Assembly: GCA_020444275.1 (NCBI GenBank)
Contig: JAHLLG010000009.1
Location: 1-41,347, forward strand
DNA: 41,347 nt
Origin: Bacteroidota bacterium
GTDB taxonomy: Bacteria > Bacteroidota > Bacteroidia > Bacteroidales > UBA12077
Direction of reading: 5' to 3'
The position numbers and the translations under genes are program-made. Under the pieces are notes generated by a model. The model was not told the origin of the DNA and did no database searches. It saw only the letters and a program-made list of their open reading frames with translations. Position 1 is the first letter of the stretch. Each line of letters opens with the position of its first letter. Of this stretch, positions 31,863 to 39,676 are shown piece by piece.

Positions 31863-34466
31863 TTAAAAATTAATAGTTAGTCCTAAAGAATAAATTCTGG
31901 GTCGTGGATATGTGTAACTATCAATTCCTGATGTTACTTCCGGATCTATACCTGAGTAATTGGTTATAACAAAAGCATTTTGAACTGTTCCTTCTAAACG
32001 AATTTTAAGTTTATTGGTTAGGATTTTATCAAAATGATATCCTAGTGAAATATAATCCATTCTGAAAAAGGATGCATTTTCTATATAGTAATCTGAGAAT
32101 AATTGAGTTGATTCGAATTGGTTTTGCTCAACGGATTTTGATAAGTTTGAAAGATATCCCAACTGGTAGATTTGATCATAACTTGACCATGAATCGATGT
32201 TGTTATAAACATAGTTTCCAAAGTTTGCTCGCCCAAAGAAGGATAATTGCCAGTTTTTATAGCTCAGGTTTGAACCAATTCCCAGTACAAAATCCGGATC
32301 AGATGATTTATAATGTCTTTTGTCAGTATAATCAATTACCCCATCATTATTCTGATCAACATAAACTCCTTCAATAGGATTTCCCTTGGCATCATAAACT
32401 TGTTCGTATACAAAAAACGAGTTAGCCGGGTAACCTTCACTAAGAATTTGAATGGTATTTCCGAAACCAATATCTCCGGTTTGAAAACCTGTAAAATCCG
32501 GATTATCATAATTATCTATTTTAACAATCTCATTTTTATTATAGGCAAACTGAAAATTGATATTCCATTTAAAGTTGGTTTTGTTTACCAATAGGGAATG
32601 AAGAGATAATTCAGCACCTTTATTCCGGATGCTTCCACTATTGGTTATTAATTTATCAAAAAAACCAATAGGTATTTCTACCAACATATCCGAAGTTTCT
32701 CTATAATAAAAATTGATATTTGTATAAATTCGTTTTAAAAATCCAATGGAAAGATCTGCTGATATATTGGTAACTGTTTCCGGTTTAATTTTAGTATCAT
32801 AACCCGATGACAAGGTGTTAAAAGTGTGATCTCCAAATATATAATTAGCATTCTGATTGCCTACGACATACATAGGCATGTAAGTGTACAGTTTATTTAT
32901 TTCAGAATTAGGGATTTGACTATACCTTAACTTTAAATTTAATTCAGTAATAGCCTTATTCTTTATTATAAAATCTTTGTTCTTGATATTCCATGCTAAA
33001 CTGAGTGCTTTTGCATAATATGTTTTATTGTCTTTAGAATAACGAGAGTTTATATCCTGGCTTATCATTGCATTCAACGAATACTTCTTTAAAAACATGA
33101 AATGTAATTGAGAAAAGTATGAATTAATATATTTTTCAGAGCTTGATTTTATTGTCTTGTATATTGAAATAGGGTATAATGTTGAATACTCTTCGCTGGT
33201 TTTAAACTCTTGTCTGGAGGTTCCCAGCTGAAAATCAACACATGTTTTTAGTGGTTTTATACTCTTCGAATAGCTGAACATTACATCAGTAAACGTATTA
33301 GTATAAGTTAGCTTCCAATTTTCTTCATCCGGATAGTGAGCATATTCAATAAATGGGTCGCGAGTTATCGAAGTGTTTTCTTCATAATCGGTTTGACCAT
33401 AATTAAAAATTAACCTTAGATCAGGAAGAAAGTGAAAACTATAGTCAAGTCGGACGTTTTTATTCCGGGAATCAATGTCGGATGTGTGTTTGGTATAATC
33501 CAGTAAAGCTACAGGATTTTCGGGAGCCAGGTCATTTGTAAGATATGAGCTGTAGTCGCCTAATCGATAGAGAGGTCGTGTTGGGTCGTAATGAACAGCA
33601 GTTCTAATTGCGTCTTCGTTAGCAATTCTATCGTTGTGAAAAGTACCTTTAAAATCTAACGTAACTTTAAGATGATTTTTAAATAAGCGAGGTTCAAGGA
33701 ATAACTGAGTGGTAGTTCTGTTCAGATTAGATGAGCGAAGCACACCATCCAAATCTGTTTTACCAACAGAAATTTTATAGGGTAATTTTTTCAAACCACC
33801 CGAGATGTTCAAATAGTGATCTTGTCCGTAAGCTTTTTTATAAATTTCGTTTTGCCAGTCGGTACTATAATCCAAAGGTAAATCCTGAATGTCTGGATTA
33901 TCTGCAAATTGTTCACTAATAATGGCTCTAAATTCATCTGCAGAAAAAACATCGACCTTACCTGTAATGGTTGAAAGTGAAAAGTTGTTGGTATAGTTCA
34001 CGCTGAATTTTTCCGATTCTTTTTTTGTAGTGATCAAAAGAATTCCATTGGAGGCCTGGTTAGAATATTTTCTGGCAACTGAAGGATCATCAATATAGGT
34101 TATGCTCTCTACATCGTTTGGATTAATGCACATTAAGTTAGGATCAACCGGAACGTTATCGATGTAAAATAAGATATTGTTTTGAGATGATAACGAGTAA
34201 ACACCTTTATCTTTAATGGTGAAGGTTTTCCCGGGAGCGCCACTGTTTGAAGAAATTAATAGTCCCGAAATTTTTCCCTGAATAAGCTCAAGAGGTGTTA
34301 CCATCATTCCCTTATTAAAGTTACTTTTAGTAAAGGAATGATTTCTAATAAATTCAATTTTAGTAGTATCAGTAAGCTCAGTGTTTAACTTAAGGGTGTC
34401 ATTTGTTGAATAGCATGGAATAGCTATGTATAAAAAGCTAATAAGAATAAGAAAGCGGTGATTCAT
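31863..34466 (-). CDS. SusC/RagA-like TonB-dependent receptor without SusD
   Basis: An 867-residue TonB-dependent receptor of the SusC/RagA type. After a signal peptide the plug domain comes almost at once (VTPLELIQGKISGLLISSNSGAPG, then NNILFYIDNVPVDP and SIEY-like VESITYIDDPSVARKYSNQASNGILLITTKK). The usual N-terminal CarboxypepD-like domain is missing, making it shorter than the typical 1000 residues. The barrel ends in the consensus aromatic (SLGLTINF). No SusD-like lipoprotein gene lies next to it; the neighbour downstream is the small EWM-motif protein. Ligand unknown. Confidence 0.9.
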   Translation of the reverse strand: MNHRFLILISFLYIAIPCYSTNDTLKLNTELTDTTKIEFIRNHSFTKSNFNKGMMVTPLELIQGKISGLLISSNSGAPGKTFTIKDKGVYSLSSQNNILFYIDNVPVDPNLMCINPNDVESITYIDDPSVARKYSNQASNGILLITTKKESEKFSVNYTNNFSLSTITGKVDVFSADEFRAIISEQFADNPDIQDLPLDYSTDWQNEIYKKAYGQDHYLNISGGLKKLPYKISVGKTDLDGVLRSSNLNRTTTQLFLEPRLFKNHLKVTLDFKGTFHNDRIANEDAIRTAVHYDPTRPLYRLGDYSSYLTNDLAPENPVALLDYTKHTSDIDSRNKNVRLDYSFHFLPDLRLIFNYGQTDYEENTSITRDPFIEYAHYPDEENWKLTYTNTFTDVMFSYSKSIKPLKTCVDFQLGTSRQEFKTSEEYSTLYPISIYKTIKSSSEKYINSYFSQLHFMFLKKYSLNAMISQDINSRYSKDNKTYYAKALSLAWNIKNKDFIIKNKAITELNLKLRYSQIPNSEINKLYTYMPMYVVGNQNANYIFGDHTFNTLSSGYDTKIKPETVTNISADLSIGFLKRIYTNINFYYRETSDMLVEIPIGFFDKLITNSGSIRNKGAELSLHSLLVNKTNFKWNINFQFAYNKNEIVKIDNYDNPDFTGFQTGDIGFGNTIQILSEGYPANSFFVYEQVYDAKGNPIEGVYVDQNNDGVIDYTDKRHYKSSDPDFVLGIGSNLSYKNWQLSFFGRANFGNYVYNNIDSWSSYDQIYQLGYLSNLSKSVEQNQFESTQLFSDYYIENASFFRMDYISLGYHFDKILTNKLKIRLEGTVQNAFVITNYSGIDPEVTSGIDSYTYPRPRIYSLGLTINF

Positions 34467-34546
34467 TTCAAGGGTTTAATAACAAGAATAAATTCAAAAG
34501 ATTAAAAGTAATAAAACCATATATATTTTAAATGAATTTAATAAAA

Positions 34547-34568
34547 AAAACCGGCAAAGGCCGGTTTT
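34547..34568 (-). terminator. Intrinsic terminator of cysS
   Basis: On the minus strand AAAACCGGC, loop CTTT, GCCGGTTTT with further T residues is a strong GC-core stem and T-run, 24 nt after the cysS stop codon. Confidence 0.88.
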
Positions 34569-34592
34569 GTAAATTTATTTTTGTGCAATAAA

Positions 34593-36065
34593 TTATTCAA
34601 TTTCCCATTCAAAACCATCCTTGGTGTCTTTTATTTTTACACCTTTTTCTGTCAGTTCATCTCTGATTTTGTCTGCTGTAGCAAAGTCTTTATTTTTCTT
34701 AGCTTCCAATCGAAGATTTAAAATCAGATCTATTAAATCACCTGTGAGGCCTGAATTTTCAGTGCTTTCTAATAATTCTTGTTGTAATCCTAACACATCA
34801 AAAACAAAACTTTGATATAATTTTTTAGCTTCTTCTAAATCACTTTGAGAAAGCTTTTCTTTTCCATCATTCACAGAATTAATAATTCGAACCAAATCAA
34901 ACAAATGAGCGATCAATACTGGGGTATTAAAATCGTCGTCCATGGCCTGGTAACACTTGGTTTTAATTTCATTAATAGTAACTGTGGATTCAGACGCAGC
35001 TGTTAGTTTATGTAAAGTTTCTCCTGCTTTTATCAGTTTTTGGAAACCTTTTTCGGCTGCTTGTAAAGCTTCATTTGAGAAATCAAGCGTGCTTCGGTAA
35101 TGCGATTGTGCCATAAAGAAACGTACTACCATGGGAGAGTATCCTCTTTCCAGTAACGGATGATCGCCGGTAAACAGTTCTCTTGGTAAGAAACCGTTTC
35201 CTGCACTTTTAGACATTCTGGCTCCGTTAACCGTAAGCATGTTGGTGTGCATCCAGTATTTTACCGGTGTTGTATTGTTACATGCTTGCGATTGGGCTAT
35301 TTCATTGGTGTGGTGTGTTGCTTGTAAATCCATTCCGCCACCATGGATATCAAAAGTTTCGCCTAAATATTTTGTGCTCATGGCAGAACATTCAATGTGC
35401 CAGCCAGGAAATCCCCATCCCCAGGGCGATGGCCATTTCATTAATGTTTCCGGTTTTGCTTTTATCCATAAAGCAAAATCTAAACGTCCTTTCTTTTCAT
35501 CCTGGCCGCTTAGCTCACGTGTACCTTCTAGCAAATCTTCCAATTTACGGTTTGTTAGCTGGCCGTATGGATAATCCTTGTTATATTTTTCAACATCGAA
35601 ATAAACGGTTCCACCCACTTCATAGGCGTAACCATTATCTATTATTTCCTTAACCATTTCTATTTGCTCGGAGATATGACCTGTAGCTGTGGGTTCAATG
35701 CTTGGCGATAACGTATTAAAAATTCTCATCACATCATGAAAACCAATGGTGTATTTTTGAACAACCTCCATGGGTTCCAGTTTTTCGAGTTTTGCTTTTT
35801 TGGCAAATTTATCTTCGCCTTCATCACGATCGCCTTCTAAATGACCTGCATCGGTTATGTTTCTTACGTATCTAACTTTATAGCCCAAATGCGCTAAATA
35901 TCTATAAATTATATCGAAAGAAATAAATGTTCGGCTATTACCCAGGTGTACATCGCTATAAACTGTTGGTCCACAAACATACATGCCAACAAATGGTGGA
36001 TTTATTGGCTCAAATTTTTCTTTCTTTCGGGTTAAAGTATTATAAACAACTAAATTCGTATCCAT
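34593..36065 (-). CDS. cysS: Cysteinyl-tRNA synthetase
   Basis: Charges tRNA-Cys. The 490-residue class I synthetase has the zinc-ligand Cys and HIGH region (MYVCGPTVYSDVHLGNSRTF), the second Zn site in WHIECSAMS, and the HGGGMDLQATHHTNEIAQS stretch. The KMSKS motif is RMSKSAGNG. The C-terminal helical anticodon-binding region ends KDTKDGFEWEI. The start MDTNLVVYNTLTRKKEKF is standard for Bacteroidota. It lies 75 nt downstream of the patatin gene on the same strand and has its own terminator. Confidence 0.98.
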   Translation of the reverse strand: MDTNLVVYNTLTRKKEKFEPINPPFVGMYVCGPTVYSDVHLGNSRTFISFDIIYRYLAHLGYKVRYVRNITDAGHLEGDRDEGEDKFAKKAKLEKLEPMEVVQKYTIGFHDVMRIFNTLSPSIEPTATGHISEQIEMVKEIIDNGYAYEVGGTVYFDVEKYNKDYPYGQLTNRKLEDLLEGTRELSGQDEKKGRLDFALWIKAKPETLMKWPSPWGWGFPGWHIECSAMSTKYLGETFDIHGGGMDLQATHHTNEIAQSQACNNTTPVKYWMHTNMLTVNGARMSKSAGNGFLPRELFTGDHPLLERGYSPMVVRFFMAQSHYRSTLDFSNEALQAAEKGFQKLIKAGETLHKLTAASESTVTINEIKTKCYQAMDDDFNTPVLIAHLFDLVRIINSVNDGKEKLSQSDLEEAKKLYQSFVFDVLGLQQELLESTENSGLTGDLIDLILNLRLEAKKNKDFATADKIRDELTEKGVKIKDTKDGFEWEIE

Positions 36066-36140
36066 TGGTTAAAGAATTTACAATTAAGAATGCAAAATTA
36101 ACAATATTATTTTCTTAGCATTAAATAATTGTACATCAAT

Positions 36141-36932
36141 TTAAAATGGATTGTTATCTTCAAGAAGTTTACGTGTTGTTTTATATCCAATATCGAAAAT
36201 TTCCTGACCTTTACTAAGACTTAAAATACCATAGTTGCGAAGTTCTTCAGGTTCAATAAACAGATCACATAGTTTAGCTTTTTCCGATAAACTTGATCCA
36301 ACAGTCAGATGAAATGTCCGCTCTGCAATTTGTAATATGCTTTCCAGTTTATCTTGCTGACCTACCGGATTTACGTGAGAACCGATAAGTTTATCACATT
36401 TATCTTTGATTGGTTCTATGGGTAAATTGTCAAAAACGCCACCATCTACAAAGGTTTTATTATTAATAGTTTGAGGCTTAAATAATACGGGAATACTTGC
36501 TGAAGCAACAACTTTATCGATAATACTACCCGTGCTAAAGTATTCAACTTTTCCATCGTTTAAATTTGAAGCGGCTACATACAATGGTTTTTCAAGCTCT
36601 TCAAAAGTCTTTGCTTTAATATGTTTTTTTAAAATCTTAGAAACCTTTTCGATTGATAAGAATCCTTTTTTTGGGATTCCAACCTCAGTAAACTTAAAAA
36701 TGCTGTTTTGATAAAAAATGTCATAGCTTTCTTGAGGTGAGTAACCGTCGGCATAAAAAATTCCGGCTAATGCTCCGGCACTGGTGCCTGAAATTACATC
36801 GGGATAAATTCCCTTTTCGTTTAGTGCTTTTAATATTCCGAGATGTGCAAATCCTCTAACACCTCCACCGCTTAGGCTAATGCCTATTTTATATTCTTTA
36901 TTAGAATGGAAAATTTTTGAAACCAAGTTCAT
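36141..36932 (-). CDS. Patatin-like phospholipase
   Basis: A 263-residue patatin-family lipid acyl hydrolase (RssA-like). The oxyanion GGGVRGFAH loop lies at 22-30, the nucleophile Ser51 in GTSAG, and the catalytic Asp163 in the DGGVFDNLP motif, giving a complete Ser-Asp dyad. No signal peptide is visible, so it is probably cytoplasmic and membrane-associated. Such short patatins in Bacteroidota are widespread. It is transcribed divergently from rbfA. Confidence 0.93.
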   Translation of the reverse strand: MNLVSKIFHSNKEYKIGISLSGGGVRGFAHLGILKALNEKGIYPDVISGTSAGALAGIFYADGYSPQESYDIFYQNSIFKFTEVGIPKKGFLSIEKVSKILKKHIKAKTFEELEKPLYVAASNLNDGKVEYFSTGSIIDKVVASASIPVLFKPQTINNKTFVDGGVFDNLPIEPIKDKCDKLIGSHVNPVGQQDKLESILQIAERTFHLTVGSSLSEKAKLCDLFIEPEELRNYGILSLSKGQEIFDIGYKTTRKLLEDNNPF

Positions 36933-37027
36933 AATTGTCTGTTTTTTGAATTATTGAAATATAGTTAATTTTTAGGTATTAGATGATATTAATTCAAACT
37001 AAATCAACAATTTTCATTAAACTTCAT

Positions 37028-37057
37028 TAATTTTGGAGATTCATAAAATTTAAGGAG
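37028..37057 (+). promoter_or_regulatory. -7 box and Shine-Dalgarno of rbfA
   Basis: TAATTTTG (37028-37035) fits TAnnTTTG. Downstream lies AAGGAG, 7 nt before the ATG at 37065, an unusually good ribosome-binding site for this genome, where most genes have only A-rich leaders. Confidence 0.5.
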
Positions 37058-37064
37058 TAAAGTT

Positions 37065-37400
37065 ATGAGTTCGACAAGACAAAGCAAAATTGAAAGATTG
37101 CTTCAAAGAGATTTAGGAGATATATTTCAGAAAGGAACAAGTACATTGTTCAAGGGTAAAATGGTTACAGTTACAACGGTAAGGGTTTCACCTGATTTAT
37201 CTAATGCAAAAGTTTATCTGAGTCTGTTTCCGGTCGAGGATAAAGAGGACTTTATTAAATATATAAATGATATCGAGGGTCAAATACGATTTGATTTGGG
37301 GAAACGAATTCGACATCAACTGCGAAAGGTGCCGGAGTTATCTTTCTATATTGATGATTCTCTGGATTATATCGAAAATATTGATAATCTGTTAAAATAA
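37065..37400 (+). CDS. rbfA: Ribosome-binding factor A
   Basis: A 111-residue 30S maturation factor with a KH-like fold needed for 16S rRNA 5'-end processing. Family features are STRQSKIERLLQRDLGDIF at the N terminus, VTTVRVSPDLSNAKVYLSLFP with the AxG-type kink region, and RIRHQLRKVPELSFYIDDSLDY near the C terminus. The length is standard. It is followed 30 nt later by a methyltransferase and then a LolC/E-type permease, a gene order that looks operonic. Confidence 0.95.
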   Translation: MSSTRQSKIERLLQRDLGDIFQKGTSTLFKGKMVTVTTVRVSPDLSNAKVYLSLFPVEDKEDFIKYINDIEGQIRFDLGKRIRHQLRKVPELSFYIDDSLDYIENIDNLLK

Positions 37401-37430
37401 TTAGATATTTTTAAAACAAAGATCATATAG

Positions 37431-38240
37431 ATGAAGTACGATCCAATCAAGCGAAGTTTAGGTGTAGTTTTTAATAAAAGACCTTTTTTACGAAAGCTGT
37501 TTTACCGATTATTAGATTTGTTGCTTTTAAGAACCTGGCATATAAAAAAGGCAGTTCGGGAATGGAAAAGAGATCATAACGATGAAGTTTTTATTTTGGA
37601 TGCAGGCTCCGGATTTGGACAATATTCCTATTATTTGTCAAAACAATCAAAAAATTGGCAAATTTTAGGTGTAGATGTTAAGACAGAACAGATCGAAGAT
37701 TGTAATCAATTTTTTACCAAAATTGGTAAATCCAATCGTGTAAAATTTCAGTTTGCCGATCTCACAAAATTTTCTAAGGATCAAAAATTCGATCTTGTTT
37801 TAAGTGTTGATGTAATGGAGCACATACTGGAAGATGTTGAGGTTTTTAAGAATTTTTATACCTCACTTAAACCAGGTGGAGTGGTATTGATTTCTACACC
37901 TTCTGATCAGGGAGGTTCCGATGTTCATGATGAGGATGATCATTCGTTTATTGATGAGCATGTGCGCGATGGATATAATATGAAGGAGATTGAAGATAAA
38001 CTTAAGAGTGCAGGGTTTTCAAAGGTTAATGCAAAATATTCCTATGGTACTCCGGGTAAAATCTCCTGGAAATTATCTATGAAATATCCTATTCTTATGT
38101 TGAATGCAAGTAAGCTGTTTTTTATAATTTTACCTATATATTATATTATAACATATCCTTTTGCGTTTATTTTAAATTACTTTGATGTACATGGCAATCA
38201 TAAAACCGGAACAGGATTAATTGTAAAAGCATATAAATAG
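37431..38240 (+). CDS. Class I SAM-dependent methyltransferase
   Basis: A 269-residue methyltransferase. Motif I is FILDAGSGFGQYSYYLS at about residues 54-70. The acidic end of strand 2 is ILGVDVK, motif II is FDLVLSVDVMEHI and motif III LKPGGVVLISTP. A hydrophobic segment near residues 225-250 (LFFIILPIYYIITYPFAF) suggests membrane attachment, and the N-terminal region is basic and amphipathic. The substrate cannot be told. Its stop codon abuts the TTG start of the next gene, so translation of the two is coupled. Confidence 0.88.
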   Translation: MKYDPIKRSLGVVFNKRPFLRKLFYRLLDLLLLRTWHIKKAVREWKRDHNDEVFILDAGSGFGQYSYYLSKQSKNWQILGVDVKTEQIEDCNQFFTKIGKSNRVKFQFADLTKFSKDQKFDLVLSVDVMEHILEDVEVFKNFYTSLKPGGVVLISTPSDQGGSDVHDEDDHSFIDEHVRDGYNMKEIEDKLKSAGFSKVNAKYSYGTPGKISWKLSMKYPILMLNASKLFFIILPIYYIITYPFAFILNYFDVHGNHKTGTGLIVKAYK

Positions 38241-39470
38241 TTGAACTTTCCATTTTACATATCGAAACGTTACCTGGTAGCTAAGAAATCAAAAAATGTT
38301 ATCAATGTTATTTCTTTGATTTCGGTAATTGGTGTTACTGTGGGAACAGCAGCACTTATTATTGTATTATCGGCATTTAACGGATTGGATAGTCTGCTTA
38401 AATCTATGAATGATTCGTTCGATCCCGATCTTAAAATCTTACCTGCAAGCGGAAAGGTTTTTTCATTAAATGATTCCAATCTGGAGAAAATTAAAAATCA
38501 TGATGCAGTTTTTGAAATATCGGAGGTCTTAGAAGAAAAAGCATTGCTAAAATATGATGATCAACAATATCCTGCTACAGTAAAAGGTGTTTGCGATAAC
38601 TATAGAAACGTAACAGGAGTTGATTCTATGCTTTATGTTGGTGATTTTATTTTGAAACACAATAATCAACCCTATGCTATAGTTGGTCAGGGCGTTGCTT
38701 ATTTTTTATCATTAAATTTAAATTATATCGATCCCATAGTAATTTATGTACCAAAACGTAATGCAGAAATAGGACTTAATCCTGAAAGAGCATTTAATAG
38801 AAATTATATATTTCCCTCGGCAATATTTGCTATTCAGCAGGAGTTTGACACTAAATATATTATTGTACCACTGGATTATGCCAGAAAATTATTTGAATAT
38901 GACAAAGAGGTAAGTGCATTGGAAATCAAACTAAAGGAAGGATATAATTCAGAGAAAACTCAGCACGAATTTCAGGAAATCTTGGGATCAGATTACGAGG
39001 TTAAAAACCGTTATCAACTGCACGAAGCTTTTTATAAGATCATGAAATCTGAGAAGTTTTATATCTTCCTGATACTTATCTTTATACTTATTGTAGCTTC
39101 GTTCAATATCATTGGATCACTTACTATGCTAATTATCGATAAGAAAGAGGATATTGCAACCTTTAGGAGTTTAGGAGCTAACCTAAAAACAATCCGTAGG
39201 ATTTTTCTTACAGAAGGTTGGCTAATAACAATTGTGGGAGCAGTTTTTGGTTTAATTTTAGGATATATTGTATGCTGGATACAAATACAATTTGAACCTA
39301 TTAAACTGGGTAGTTCGGGTTCGTTTATTGTTGATGCTTATCCCATCAAACTAATTTGGAGTGATTTTATCCTCATATTTCTAACGGTTGTCAGTATTGG
39401 TTATTTTGCTGCTTGGTATCCTGTTAGGTATATCACCAAACGATTTGTTATTCAAGAAGTTGACGGCTGA
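38241..39470 (+). CDS. FtsX-like ABC permease (LolC/LolE type), TTG start
   Basis: A 409-residue permease of the MacB/FtsX superfamily, closest in outline to LolC/E lipoprotein-release permeases. Transmembrane helices lie at about residues 20-45, 270-295, 320-345 and 375-400. The N-terminal FYISKRYLVAKKSKNVINVISLISVIGVT matches the family start. The initiation codon is TTG directly after the upstream TAG; no in-frame ATG is available before the first helix, and the family-typical N terminus begins exactly there. A large periplasmic domain lies between the first two helices. The partner ATPase LolD is not in the window. Confidence 0.9.
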   Translation: MNFPFYISKRYLVAKKSKNVINVISLISVIGVTVGTAALIIVLSAFNGLDSLLKSMNDSFDPDLKILPASGKVFSLNDSNLEKIKNHDAVFEISEVLEEKALLKYDDQQYPATVKGVCDNYRNVTGVDSMLYVGDFILKHNNQPYAIVGQGVAYFLSLNLNYIDPIVIYVPKRNAEIGLNPERAFNRNYIFPSAIFAIQQEFDTKYIIVPLDYARKLFEYDKEVSALEIKLKEGYNSEKTQHEFQEILGSDYEVKNRYQLHEAFYKIMKSEKFYIFLILIFILIVASFNIIGSLTMLIIDKKEDIATFRSLGANLKTIRRIFLTEGWLITIVGAVFGLILGYIVCWIQIQFEPIKLGSSGSFIVDAYPIKLIWSDFILIFLTVVSIGYFAAWYPVRYITKRFVIQEVDG

Positions 39471-39506
39471 CAGAGCTCTGTGTTGTTCAACATTACGATA
39501 GTAAGT

Positions 39507-39656
39507 TATTAACATATAGGTCGTTTATACCATTTTTCAATATATTAGGATGTTAATAAAAAAATGGCTTTAAAAGGCCTGTCTATAATATTTTTGAAAC
39601 AAAAGTTCCACCTAAGCCGTAAAAAATTATTAACATTGCATGTATTTTATTAACAT
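39507..39656 (+). promoter_or_regulatory. Repeated TATTAACAT boxes upstream of the adhesin gene
   Basis: TATTAACAT occurs at 39507-39515, 39628-39636 and 39648-39656, and in the opposite orientation at 39550-39558. The last two are 20 bp apart. They fill the 206-nt gap before the adhesin gene. Possible regulator-binding sites; no regulator is identified. Confidence 0.45.
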
Positions 39657-39676
39657 TTGGCCAAAAATTTACACTT

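Noticed and set aside
35239-35653. Two overlapping 111- and 128-codon frames opposite cysS
   Set aside because: Both are antisense to conserved synthetase motifs, in two frames at once, with no signal or family features.
39549-39600. Terminator after the LolC/E-type permease
   Set aside because: GGCTTT and AAAGGCC pair only with a bulge, the stem is short, and the T-rich tail is distant, so the evidence is too weak.
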